Positions 50,001 to 63,101 of a stretch of DNA of 64,000 nt are shown one piece after another (position 1 is the first letter of the stretch; each line of letters begins with the position of its first letter). Both the position numbers and the translations under genes were made by a program. Source of the DNA: Lagopus muta (lineage: Eukaryota; Chordata; Aves; Galliformes; Phasianidae); assembly GCF_023343835.1 (NCBI RefSeq), contig NC_064435.1, forward strand, positions 74,100,134-74,164,133, given 5' to 3'. The notes under the pieces were generated by a model, which saw only the letters and a list, made by a program, of their open reading frames with translations, had not been told where the DNA came from and did not search any database.

Positions 50001-51179
50001 TTGTATGAGGATAAACTGTCATTTGCTGATCATCTTAAGGTGGAAAAATATTTAATGTCCAGGTGAGAACTAAGGAACTCAGCTTTCAGGAAATAATCAT
50101 TCTGCCTGAGGGCAAGCATTAAATGGAGGCAGAAAAACACATTACAAAATTGAGATATGCTATTTAAGGATAGGTTTGTAGGCAACATAGCCTTTTCATA
50201 TAGGCTACACCAGCAGTGACTTCTAAAGCCAAAGCAAATGAATAAAATTGCGTTGGAATTGGTTGAGCAATCATTTAGTAACAAGAGAGGATTTGGTCTC
50301 TGTCTCTCTAATAATGGAACGGGTTTAACATTAAAATATTCATATCAAATATTAAATTGCCTTGAGATTACTAAAACCCTCTCAACCATTATGCACTAAT
50401 ACACAAATACCAGCAACATTTTATTGAGGGATAGCAGTCACACTTTATTGAACCTTTAATTTTTTTTTTTGAAGAATATTCTTCAAAACCCCTTAAAAGT
50501 ATACTCAATATTAGATTGTATTACCAACCTGATACTTAGACTTTTAGAGGGATTTAGTGCAACTTACCTTTGCATGATAATTAATGGTTTCACTCTTACA
50601 GTATGTATTTTTAGGAGTAGCAATAGTACATCTAAAATACACTTTCAGAATTAACTTTGAAAGTAGGAAAAATGTTGACACTTTTCATCATATTTCATTT
50701 CCACACGCTCAATCCTTTATCCACCAGTGATTTGTTCTTGACTGACAATAGTGGACACAGGAAGACTTCAAGTACTGAGACAAGAGGAAAGTTAGAAATA
50801 CAAACAATAAGAAATATTCAGTTCCCTCCAAATCTTTTCTGAGGTCATATTGGTATTTTCTTCATTGAATTTATTCCAGGAGTTGAGAAATCCACTGTAT
50901 CCTTAGTTATGATAAGTTCTTGAATTGAATTTTCACTTAATCCAACAGACTTCTACCAAGACACTATCGTATGTTCAATAATCCACTTTCTTATGTTACA
51001 GCTTTTTACCCATCAGTAGGCAGTTGACTTATTATGTATTTTCAGTTCAGTAACTGAAACTAGGCTAAGCTGTTGGGATACAAACTAACAAGCAAACAAG
51101 GAAAGGCCAGAAGATATAGCTGGTGCTACTGTTGACTTAAAAACTATCAACTCTATATGAAGTAGAAGAAGTCTGAGAC
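47061..51179. other. Non-coding DNA
   Basis: No gene or clear transposon. A-runs lie at about 47689-47705 and 48708-48726. Confidence 0.5.
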
Positions 51180-51975
51180 CTTCTCCTTGAAGCAGGGTCA
51201 GCAACCACACTAGACCAGGATGCCCAGGGCTTCAACCAGTTACTTTTGAAAAGCATTGAAGGTAGAGACTATGCAGCCTCTCTAGTCAACTTCTTCTGCA
51301 ACTTGATTGCCCTTGGAATGAAAAAGTTTTAATACTCAGTCTAAATTCTCATTTCAACTTATTCTAGTTGCCTCTCATTCTCCCAACAGGCAATTGCATA
51401 GAGATCATGACAATCTCCTTTCAAGCACAAACAGCCTGTAGTTAGAGCTTCCTGAAGCCATTGTTTATTTCAGGATGAGCATGCTCTAGTTCCTCTTTGC
51501 AGAGGGCAAGTTCTCTGATTTCTGATTATCCTGGGGGGCCCTCATCTGGACCCTAAATCCAATATCTAAATTGGGTCTTGGAAGTGCTGAGTAGAGGAGA
51601 ATAATCCTTTCCTTTAATCTACTGGCAGTTCTTATGCTTATGCAGTACAAGATGCAACTGGCTTTCAGTGCTCAAAGGGCACACTACTGGCTGATGTTCA
51701 GTTGGTGGCTGCCACAGCTTGCAGGACACTTAATTCAAAGCCAGACTGGCCCCAGGCTGCCCTTGCACTGGTGCTTCCTGCTCAACAGAAGCACTTGGCA
51801 CTTTTCCTTACTAAGTTTCAGGAATCTGTTGGTGGCTCATTCCTCTGGCATAAGTGAAAGGTAGGCCTTCACTGAAACACAGTCTGGATCCTTCTGATTT
51901 TGTGTCATTGGTAAACTGATATTGCTAAAGATGCTATGTTGGAGTCCCTCATAAGCCAAGATTATCTGCGGAAAT
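51180..51975 (-). mobile_element. CR1 LINE 3' fragment, about 800 bp
   Basis: The longest CR1 piece here. Antisense order: GAAGCAGGGTCAGCAACCAC, TAGACCAGGATGCCCAGGGC, GCAGCCTCTCTAGTCAACTT, GGCCCTCATCTGGACCCTAA, GCTGAGTAGAGGAGAATAAT, AGGGCACACTACTGGCTGAT and TTTGTGTCATTGGTAAACTG. It covers the CR1 3' UTR and reaches toward the end of ORF2, and it is heavily diverged. Open frames through it are incidental. Confidence 0.88.
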
Positions 51976-54861
51976 ATATTCTGAGAACTGTATATATTCT
52001 CAGCTCCTTCACATCAGTAATGGTCAGCTCCCAGTGGCCTGACTTTTCTTGTACTGTTAAAAACAAACAAAAAAAAATGATACATTGAAATACTGAAAAC
52101 ACGTGTTGTGAATGAGATTAATGTATTCATTTTTCAAAACTCTTCATAGTATTTTTCCTAATAAATGTTTGTTTTCTGTTCAATATAACTGTAATGTAGG
52201 AAGGCATGCTGCTAAAGCTTAGATCATGCCAAAGGGACTTAAGAGGACGCTTCCTAAGTTCAAGAAATGAATACGGATGTGCATAATGGTGACAAACACT
52301 CAGTCCTCTTAGATATCATCTCTGACAGCCAGAACTCAGTTCAGTAAACAGAGCACTCCCAAGATTTTGCAATGTGATTAAACAAATTTTTTCATTTATA
52401 GGACAGAAGTGATTATATTGAATGGTTTTGTTTTCTAATATAATTTTCTGCATAAACAGCATATAATGTAATGTTGAAGATTTTAATAAGGGAAAATTAT
52501 TTTTTAATTAAACTTTAAACAGAACACAGATTTTAATAATAGAGAAGTGCACAAAATTATTGAGTTTTAAACCCTTAACGTTGTAACATACTCTTCAGTG
52601 ATTCAGAGTAGCATAAGATTGTCAGAACAAAAAAGGTTTCCCCCCCACTACTTCTTCCTTAATTATTCTCTTCTCCATCCCAGACTTACTGAAACTTGGA
52701 TACAGAAGGAATAAAATTTCACATTCACAAAGGGAAATCTGCACATTGTTAGGTTTTGCAGAAGTATATGGTGCTAAAATACTATAACTGTTAAAAACAA
52801 AATAGGTCTAGATCTACTAGATTTCAACCAAATTTTCTCACTGAATTGCATTAAAAGCAATCTTTTTAATCAAAGCCTTATTTTGAAATCAAATTCTGGA
52901 AGCTCTAGAGAACATGTTCAAATCCTCTGTTGAGATATGTCTGGTTGTAAAAAAACTTCTCAATGGATCAAGGAAGGTTGTGGGTTTTTTTGTATATTCT
53001 AGTTTGTTTTTTATTTCTATTTTGTTTTGTTTTTACCATATGGGAACGGTTTAAATGTAGTATGATTAGCTTTAGGACTATAGAATTATCTTCACATAAC
53101 CTGAGTCTTCAACCATACCTTTCAAAATTTCTGTTGTTTTGTACAGTCAGTAATTTCTGAAACATTTTCAAAATATGATCAATTACTTTTTACTGGAAGT
53201 GGGAGAAGATAGAAATATCCTATCTCTGGGGAAAAATGTCTTTCTGTTTTGTGTGCTTGTTGCAAAACATAAGTATAGCACAGCTTAATCTTTTGGTTAG
53301 TTTTGGTTTGGAAACCTTTTCCTTGTATACATCCTGCTTGCAAGATCTATTTTACAACTGAAGAGTACAAATAATTATTTATTTGATAATGTATACACAA
53401 TAGGTAAAATTAATGAGTTGCTAGGCTTTAGCCTAGTTAGCTTGCTCTATAATGTGCATTAGAGGCCTAATGAGTTTTTGCTGGCCTGTCAGACTTAGGA
53501 GGCACTGGTCTATATTGCTACCTGGAATGGGAAAATGCTTAAAGTCAGTCAGTTCCCTATTTTTATTTTGATTTTAACCATTGCCTTACCTTTCATAGCT
53601 ATGGATTTTCTCTTGCATCCTTGAGCTTCTGTTATTTCAACTATTTCCCTTTTGCATTTGTTTTATTTTTCTTACCACACCTGATTCTAGATTATGCATT
53701 TTTATTTTATTTTTTTCCCTCCCAAATCTGGCATATACATACTGGTAAAACAATCCAAGGTCATGCAGCTGTGATTCATCAGAAGTAGGTGGTGGATCTC
53801 AGGCAGTTGGACTGCTGGACTACTGAGTAGAGAGGGATTTGGAGAAAAACAAAGAAAAATTATGTACACAACTAGTTTATTTCTCTGGGTTCTATGATCC
53901 AAAATTAAAAGAAACAAGCAAAAGACTAAGCTGGAATGTATGCAAAACTTCAACTTAATGCAAAAAATGTTAGAGGTTAAATTATAGGAAAGTGATGTAT
54001 AATTACATCTGTCAGACAATCTTAATCAAAGGTGCAAGAAGCACAGAGTTGCTGTACTTAAAGTACTAGATTAGTAAGTACGCTACCAATTTGGCTGGGA
54101 GCATGTACATGCATGAACTCCTAGTGTTGTAGCTGAAGATCTAAGCTTCTGGGTTCAACAACTGTCCCTTTTCTTGTGCAGATTTCATGCTGCGAAGATG
54201 CATGTAAAGTCCACTTGTGCACATCAATTATTGTATTCATCTTATAAAGAAGCAATGGCTACCACTTTCATTAATGACTTAGATTATTCCTGATAGCATA
54301 CAAAATAAGTGAAAATAAGATGAAACGTAACTTTGGATCCTTGAGCAGTTAATTTGTACAGAAAAGGACTTAAAAGATGATGGGGAAAAAAAACAGATCC
54401 TGGAAGATTCCCTTATAGATCAAAGCTACTGTCATGAGAAAGCTCAAGGAGAAGGTTCCATTAAAATTTTAAAGGTTATGCATTTTAAAATAAAGGTTAA
54501 TTTGTCAGATTTGATGATAGGAAAGTAATGTTTCTCTACTTAGTGCTCTATTTGATTCTTTCAATGGAGAAGTACTGTTTTAATCCATTATTACTATTCT
54601 TTTTATCTGCATGTGGGTAAATGATAATTTTGGGGGAACAATAGAACATCGGAACCATATTTCAAATTCCAAAGCTCACTTGCCAAATCAAAATACACTC
54701 AACCGTAATTTGTTGGAGAAGCAGGAGAGCAAAGCATCACAGTGATTTCATCGATAATAGTGTAATTAAGAAAATTGCTTCACAGAACTCATTATTTCAG
54801 ATATTGAAAAGAATGTGTATCTCCCTTGAATAATTATTTCTGGATCAGATCAGTTTGTGCA
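51976..54861. other. Non-coding DNA
   Basis: I see no gene or recognisable repeat. Confidence 0.5.
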
Positions 54862-55132
54862 CAATGACAGGACTATGGAATAGCTTTAAACTGGAAGAGG
54901 GTAGATTTAGACTAGGTATTAGGAAGAAATTATTTTCTGTGAGGTTGGTGAGACACTGGAAGAGGTTGCCCAGAGAGGATGTGGATGCCCCCTCCCTGGA
55001 AGCATTCAAGGCCGGGCTAGATGGGGCTTTGAGCAACCTGGTCAAGTACAAAGTGTCTCTGCCTATAGCAGGGAATTGGAACTAGGTGGTCTTAAAAGTC
55101 CCTTCTAGCTCACACCACTTTGATTCTATGAT
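54862..55132 (+). mobile_element. CR1 LINE 3' fragment
   Basis: Plus-strand CR1 3' end: TAGATTTAGACTAGGTATTA, GGAAGAAATTATTTTCTGTG, GAGGTTGCCCAGAGAGGATG, TGGATGCCCCCTCCCTGGAA, GCATTCAAGGCCGGGCTAGA and AGCAACCTGGTC, with the terminal TTTGATTCTATGAT. Open frames on both strands are by-products of the repeat. Confidence 0.94.
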
Positions 55133-57899
55133 ACGGACATAATGAAATTTTAATATGTCCACAATGTAATTAGTCCAGCAGATACAGCTCTCAGAGACTG
55201 TATATTGAAGTTTTGACTGTGCACTTATCACCTAGGTTAGAGACTGTAAATATTTTAGCCCTGATTACACTAGAACTTTATTTCTTGCCAAGTAAAATGA
55301 TTACTTATGCTTATTGCCACAGAGACATTTCCTTCCGTCCAGACAAGAGTGTTTAGTGAGCTACATGGAAAGAAATTTTTCCTGATCTTGCCTATTGCCT
55401 AATAAAAAGGTGAAATACTGAGAATTTTGAACAGACAAGTTGACTTAAAAAGTAAAAATGAATTGCAATGTCCTTAATTTTTGCTATTTTTGAAGACACA
55501 GAATTCTAAGTGAAATAAAAATAATGAGCAAATTATTTATTGGTTAAAATATATTTATTTTCTTAATGTTGTAAAACATGGAACTGACTTTTGGTCTATA
55601 TCTAAGGAAAGTGAGAACTAGCTAATAGTAGAAGTGTAAATAAAGACAGGTTGTGCCTTCTAAGCCTTTAGCATGGTGTGGAAACAGAATTATCATAATG
55701 AAGATACAGAACAAACTCATCTTTGTGTAAATGAACATAATCTTATTTAGTCATAAACACGTGTATGCTTTTAGATCACTACAGTACAAGCAACTAAAAC
55801 TAGAAATAGCCTGCAAATATAGAAACATCTATTGTCTAATAGTTTTATAATATAAATTACAGAATAATCTGGAAAAATAGACATGCACTTGTAAAACTTC
55901 CAGGAATTCTTACTTTGAATGGTATCATACTATTCTTGTTGACATAGGAGGTTACAGACTTCACAGAATGCAGGTTTTTATATGCCAGGTATAATTTCCC
56001 CAGTAAGTAAAGAAAAACAGTTTTTCTGAAGTGTCTACATGTCATCTTCTATAATTTTTTGCATCACTTTGTATTGTTTTATTGAAGATGAATACATGGC
56101 ACTTAAGGTCATTCTTCTAGATGTAGGTGATGAAAGCTAATGACCTGTTCATTTTTGATCAAAGTGTTTTGATCAAATTTAGGTAAAATGTCAACGTTTC
56201 ACATTTATAAATGAATTTTACGTTAGTAATGAAACTTCCTTTTCTTCTACGTATCACTGGTAAGTACACATTTCTCTTCATATAATTTCTCAGTCACTAT
56301 AACAATGTTTTGTGTGCTTTTATGCACAACTTTCTTCAAAGAATTTGAGTTCATACTGTGCTTTCATGTGCATTTTTTTCTAGTATTAGAAAGAGACTTT
56401 CATGCTGTGTTTTGATTTCTGTTTTTCAAGAACACAGGGAAAATATATTATTATTAGATGATTATTATAGAATTTCCCTTGGAGAATCAAAGGTATTCAG
56501 TGAAGACTTGAAAAGTTTAAATTATGCGAGATTCTGTACTGTAATGAATACAGATTTGTGAGTCCTTTTTGGTTGGTCAAATTAAAGTACAATAGTGGAA
56601 GCTTACGGTATATTTAGAGCTTTTAATGCAAGCACTACAAAGAAACAACAAAAATTATTAGTTTAAATTAAGATATATTTTACTGATGACAAACAATGTC
56701 ACAATAATAGGTACTGTAGCAGTCTATTATGGGATTTTCTGTTCTCAACATATCTGATTCTGGTGCACTATAAAAAGTAATCCCAGAATTGTAAAACATT
56801 CTGCGAGACGCTTTCCAAAATATTGTTCAAAAATCTGTAGGGAAGAAGCATTAAGCACTCCTTTAATAGACTACTGCAGAACTTCACATCTGAAGGAGTT
56901 GTCTTCAAATGGACAGTCAGTGGTCACTGCCAGACCCATCTGTAAGTAATCCACATCCTGTATCTGATACTGTCCAACACCACTTCAAAATAAATAGAGA
57001 AGCCTGCATAATATACTGGTGCAGTAACAGATTTCCAGGCATATGATGTTATTTTAATAGTTGCTAATGTGAAACAAAATTGTAAAAACGCTGTGCAAAG
57101 TCTATTAAACTTTCTAGTACTTCTGATAACAAGATCTCTTACAATTCTTGATGTTATCCAGATAAATATCTGTAAGTGCTTGCTATTTTCCTGCTTGCAG
57201 TACCCTTGTAAGCACATTACTGATGAGAACTGAAATGTACTGGAGACCTTCCTTCTTCCAGAGTTTACAATACCAGTACAGAGCAGAAGACAACACTTAG
57301 ATACAAGTGATCAGAACAATTTCTATACAGGAAGTCTATTTGAAAGTTCAGTGGATGTGTTAGTGCCTAAGTGATAACTTGCAGCAAAAGTACATAGAAA
57401 ATGTGGAAATCACTTACTGTCAAAACTACATTTCTTCCTTCCTCTTAATATGCTATACGTGGTTTATCTACTCCAATGCTTTTACACAGTGAAGAGAATG
57501 GAAGTTTGGGGCATAATAGATTAATGAGACATTTGTAGCAATATAAATGGGAAGGTTAGCAGACTTACATTACCGTAAGCTAGAAGATAGATTAATGTAA
57601 TTTATTTGCAACCTCAGATTTAATTAATCCATGTTTCTTGGAGGAAATGCATTATTGAGAATATGTTTCAAGTGAACTTTGGAGTGGGGTTACTTCAGGA
57701 GTGTATTAGTAGAGACAATTGTTATAAATACAGAACTTAATTCTATGTAATGTTCTACAGCTTTGTGATAGAATTCAGCGTTTCTTTGATAATAAGGTAA
57801 TGTCAGTTCTGCAACTAGGTCTTGGAATACAGGTGAAAGTGTGAAACTTCAGCTGATGAAAAGTGAAGAGTTCTGCATCTGTGAATGGGGTGTGGCAGC
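55133..57899. other. Non-coding DNA
   Basis: No gene or recognised repeat. At 56146-56180 TTTGATCAAA occurs twice. Confidence 0.5.
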
Positions 57900-58780
57900 A
57901 AACAACTCTCTCCAATTTATAGGAGGGAAAGGAGGTTCTTTTTAATATCTGTATACACAGTGTGAGATTAAGAAACAACATTTCAAATGTTGGTCCAACC
58001 AGTTTATTACAGATCTTAATCAGGGAGATGGGGAAGGGGAGGACAGACACTATTATGAATTAGGATAATGGGGAAGGGAAAAAGGGCAATAGAAAAGATA
58101 GAAAAGAGGAGTCTTTATAGGAAGCAAGAGGGAGATAGTCACCATCATGGATCCAGTGTGATTTGTAGTTCAGTCACTGACCTTCAGTAGTGATGGGTTG
58201 TTGGGCATTGCTGCTCTGTTGACAATGGTGGTGACCATGGCGATGATGGTAATTCCTTTCCAATGGTAGTAAAAACTTATAAGTCCAAAGAGGTTGAGTC
58301 AGTTCTTTTTTGGGGTGACAGCTTCTGGCTTTTGGATCTCAGCAGGAACTCCTTTTGTTCCTGTCTTCTTATTCATACAAGAGACCAGAAGGAAACAATT
58401 GCACACATCTGAGGGTGGCAGCTCTAGGCTGCAAACTATTGTTCAGGAGGGGAATGTAGCCTTGGAAGTTGGGCAAAAACAGTGTCAGGGGTAACGCGAA
58501 TAAAGAGCAAACATCCAACCTAGATGACACACACCTCAGTAAGCCTGGATACACAGTGGAGCTATAAATCAGGGCAGAGGAAGGAATACCAAAGTAGGAC
58601 ATATTAGTGGAGACATAAAGATGGCCCCAGACAGATGCTAAGGCATCAAAAAGCTGTTAAATTTACACCAACTTGAGATGCTGATGAGTCACTGTACCAC
58701 CTTTGCCTTTTCCCACCCAGAAGCTTTGGCCGTAAGATCCAGAAGGATGATGAAAGGATGAGCAACCCCCACAGAAAGGA
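57900..58780 (-). repeat. Possible old LTR or unclassified repeat
   Basis: A compositionally distinct block. On the minus strand it has a TATAAAGAC box (complement of 58111-58119) and, about 105 bp further, AATAAACTGG (58003-58008), the order expected for an LTR promoter and poly(A) signal. Matching TG...CA ends and a target duplication were not found, and I do not recognise the family. It could instead be another interspersed repeat. Confidence 0.35.
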
Positions 58781-59660
58781 GCAGATAGTAAAATATATAT
58801 ATATTCTACTACAGATATAAATTCTCTACTATACGTACATACATACATGAATTAGAGTTTTAGCACCACTGTAACTGAATTGAAATAACTTCCTTTGGTA
58901 GACTCAAAAATTTAATTAGATCAGCACTAAAATCTTGTCTTTGCATGTCAGATGTGTTTCTCTTGCCCCTTATGATGCATTGAATGTGTTAGACTGAAGG
59001 GAATTTAAACAAATCAATAACTAACTTGCATACACCAAATTAGTAATTACTGTTTGGCTTTACACATAAGGTAGGGTGCTGTTTCATACTGAAGGAGCTG
59101 AGTTAAAAGCCACAGTGCTTGTTCTAGAGTGTTAGTAGTGTTTTTAGATGTCCTAGCAGCATCAACTATTCTACTTTAATTTACTGTGATTGTAGGAGCA
59201 CAATCTTAGTTTGCATGAGGAAAAGAAAATGCCATTCCTTTTTCTTTTCTTTTCTTTTTTTTAACTCTAATTTCTATCTGCTTGAACCAGTAGAATTGAA
59301 TGGCCCTTGAACTAGATGTGAAGATTTTCTCATTGGTGATGTAACTCCTTTCATGAGCTATGTTTAAAGGAAAATAATACTGACACATTTTCCACAGCTA
59401 AGACAAATTAGTTCTGCAAAATAAAGCTACTTTTAATTACAAACTATCACTTCAGTTTTATGAAGATTTTGAGATTGTTAATGGTTGGAATCTAAAGTAC
59501 TTATTTTATAGTATTTTTTTAAATAGAAGTTCTATCACTTGTACAGAATTAACACTGAACTTGATGGAGTTTAGGGCCTTTGTTATTTGAAAATGTCTGG
59601 ATGATTCAAATTCTTTCCATACCGTATCGTGAATGTCTGTACGTGCACACTCTGAGTGCT
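58781..59660. other. Non-coding DNA
   Basis: Nothing recognised except a short (TA)n at 58794-58804 and a TTTTC-rich stretch near 59240. Confidence 0.5.
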
Positions 59661-59662
59661 GA

Positions 59663-59873
59663 GACGTATGTTTCTTTGCTGTAAGTGTGGTCAAACACTG
59701 GAGCAGGCGGCTTGGTGAGGTTTCTGATGCCCCATGCCTGTCTGTTTTCAAGAGGAATTTGGGCAATGCCCTCATTAATAAGCTTTACCTTTTACTATGT
59801 GCTAAAGCAGTCAGGTAGTTTGACTAGATGACCTTTCAAGATTCTTTCTAACTTCACTAAACTATTCTATTTC
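59663..59873 (+). mobile_element. CR1 LINE 3' fragment
   Basis: Plus-strand CR1: CTGTAAGTGTGGTCAAACAC, TGGAGCAGGCGGCTTGGTGA, GATGCCCCATGCCTGTCTGT, TTCAAGAGGAATTTGGGCAA, TAGTTTGACTAGATGACC and the terminal AAACTATTCTATTTCAT. It has the longer TGCCCCATGCCTGTC variant, also seen inverted in the 9846 copy, so a different subfamily from 54862. Confidence 0.93.
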
Positions 59874-62800
59874 ATTTGTTCATGTAAGTTGTCACAAATT
59901 AAAATATATTCCTATGATAGATATTCATCATATCATACATATAATGAACTTAGATTTTATTTGTTACACATTTCTTTAAATTTTTAATAAATGAACTCCT
60001 TTTTATAAAGTATTAAATTCCTGATTGTGAGAAGATATTTTTTTTTTAAAGGACTTAACGTAAAATAGTTTTGTTAAATGGATCTGGACACATTTAAAAA
60101 TGTGTTTTAAATGAAATGTTCACTGACTCAAAGTGTTAGGAATATTTTTCAGGTGTAGTTTGGGATTTGACATAGTGGGGTAAGCAGAATTTAAGATCAG
60201 TGAATGTTAAATATAAATCTGTGTCCAGATATTATTTTTATATGTTTGGGTCTTTGATTTTGGCCACAACATAGCATGATAACTGGTAACCCAGTTGCAT
60301 CTGACTCTGGTAAGCCATCACAATTCTGCTGAATTCGTCACTTCTTTGGGCCCATCACAAGATCTGCTGAGTAACAGGTTGCTCTGCCTGGCAATCAGCA
60401 GTAGGATCTACAAGAGAACAAGAAAATAGCTTAAAACCTGTAGCAGAGAAGAATAAAACATTAATAATTTTAAGGATGTAATAAAACGTTGGGTTTAAAT
60501 TTTTTTTTTTAATTAGTTGGTTCATTTGGATTAGTTTGTTGTGAATATTTGGTGTATAGGTATAAATGTGGGCTATTTGGAGGAAATAAATAGAATGAGT
60601 GTGGAGAAGATATGTAACCTTAATAGTTATCCAGGAGCACTTTGCATGATTCATTTTGCATAATTCATTGCAAAAGCTGTGTCAACAGTGGTGTGACCTC
60701 ATGCGTTAAGCCTTAAAAGACTTACAGTTATGCAAGGATGAAATCCCATCTGTGAAAATGATCAGTGAATGAAGAATAATTACTTTGCTTTTCTGAAAGA
60801 AAGTTAAGATACTGACATAACATTTCAAAAGCATTGATTTCTGTTTCACTTTATAAATTTGAGCTCTTTGATAGTCATGAGCAAGTCTCAGCTTGCTTTA
60901 TAAATGTACTGTTGTATATCCTGTTGAACATCCCCTTTCTTCGTTCTGCTGTACCTGATTTAAAAAAAAAAAAGCTGAAATAATCCCTTTTTTTAGTTGC
61001 AGAAATCACTGATTCACTAATCTAGTAATTTCATCTCTCAAAAGTTTGGGGAACTTGTCCCTAGTTTGTAACATTTAGGAACCAAAGATTAAACATCCTG
61101 ACAAAGAAATAAAACTGAGTATTACCTACTGAGTTGTAAAGCTACCTGATGCAGGAGATAGGATGCATCTCACAATTTGAACCTAAGCACTAATAGGGCA
61201 TCTGCAGGACTAGCTGTACAAATTCTTCATGAAGAAGCCACAATTGCTAAAGCTTAGTCCATCCAGTTTATTGTGTCAGAACCTGTTGTATCATCACTAT
61301 TTCAATGAGAAATTAGAGAAACTTCAGGTAAAGAGGTTTGCACTGCCATAGATTAGTTAGGCATAGGCTGGCACTTCTGTCTAGTGAAAAGTAAGAAGTT
61401 TGAGACTCTTTCTCATACTCAAAAGACTGAAAATGAGTTACTGTAGAAAACAACTATTTTCATAATTGGACTTCTCAATTTTTAATGCTTATTTTTGAGC
61501 TCTAATTAACTTTTCAAAATATTTTACTCAAAGAAAGTTGGAAATATGTCTGTTTTCCAAGTTGATGTCTTTTGTTGGTTCTGCTCAGTTTTCTTGACTT
61601 GCAATATCTAATCTCAGTTGTTTGCATGAGTTCTGCTTTGCATTATTTCAATTAAGTACCCCTCCTTTGATGAAGTTAGGTGTTTTTCTTGGGTCTGACC
61701 TAATTTAATAGTAACAGGAAGTAACAAGGAGAATCTTCATGTTAAAGAATTGCTTTGTTCCCATGTTATGTCCTTGTTCATGTATATTGCCTTGTAACTG
61801 AGTTCTGGCTTGTGTGTCATGGGTACTTTACTCTTGTAGTGTTATTCCCTGTTAAGAATCTTTCTCACTGTTTTTAGAAGAATAAAATATTAACAGTAGT
61901 GAATAAAATGTTTTGTATTTAAGTTGTTTCAATTTTTCTCATTAGTTTTCCAGCTTTTTAGGATTTGTATTCTACAATGTAGTAGGTCAGCAAAAGAATC
62001 TAAGTTAGTTTCTCCTCCCTTTCAGATTATTCATCTGATGCTTTTGATGTCTTTCCACAGAACACTTTTACTGTGGTAGTTCAACTTTCTCAAAACATTC
62101 CAATTTGCAATAGTTCTGAGTTTTCTTTGGTAATGTTTTGGCTCTTAGAACTCTTTCAGTGTGCGTTTCAAACTGATGAGTCATTTTGACACTTCAGAAA
62201 ATACCTTCATTCAGAAGTCATAGCTTGTCACATCCACGCTCTGTTAACCCATCACGTGTTTATCTGTCTTTTGTTAAAGCATAGTACTTACTCATTCATT
62301 GGCTTGATTTTGTGATACTAATTTTCTGTTACTGAAGTGTCCTAAAGGTGCTGCATGTTGTCTTAGCAACGTTCTTTCTGGTTTTGTTCTCCTAATGATT
62401 TACTGCTGGAGTATTATTTCTACTGGAGAAGGAGAAATGATTTTGTGGTTTATTCAGAACACAGTGTTTTGAGATGGTTTTATTTCTGAAAATCTCATCT
62501 TGAAAGAACATTAGTGTTGCTACTGAGTTTTTCCTTGTTGGTGAGGAAGTGAATTGTTTCAGGTGGCTGTATCTATGGTGAAAGATTTCTCTCTCTCAAT
62601 TTTCTGGGGCTGCTTCAGAGCTCAAAAAAAAAAAAAAAACTAATTTTAAGTTAATGCTGTGTATGTGTAAATGTTTAAGAACATCAGTATCTTAGTCTAA
62701 AGGCCTTCTCAATAAGTACAAGCTCTGTGAACTCAAATACTGTTTTTCATTGTATTGATAAAGCTGTCATTCTCATACCAGTAGCTTACTTGAAACGCAG

Positions 62801-63044
62801 CTGTTTTTTCCAGCTCCTGTGGGGATAGATATGTGAAGGCAATCAGACGAATCGCTTAGTGCTTCCAGGTCTATTTCTTTACATTCCACTATGTTGTCTG
62901 TTGAATAATTTTGTAACTTTTAGGTGAATTTATCATTCTCTCCAGTGTGTGTTGGTTATGAAGAAGATACAATTGCAAACTTGTTAACACTGAGGTCTTA
63001 TTAATGGAAGAAACTTTGTGTCTGTGAAGAAAAAAAAAAAAAAA
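59874..63044. other. Non-coding DNA
   Basis: No gene or recognised repeat. An A-run lies at 62623-62639 and another (63030-63044) directly precedes the next CR1 tail. Confidence 0.5.
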
Positions 63045-63101
63045 GTGGTTGGACTAGATGATCTTGCAGGTCGTTTCCAACCTTGTGATTCTGTGATTCT
63101 G
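63045..63101 (+). mobile_element. CR1 LINE 3' terminus
   Basis: GTGGTTGGACTAGATGATCT, TGCAGGTCGTTTCCAACCTT and GTGATTCTGTGATTCTGAG. These are the last 55-60 bp of a CR1, extremely 5'-truncated and little diverged. An A15 run abuts its 5' side, which is unusual because CR1 does not end in poly(A). Confidence 0.93.
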
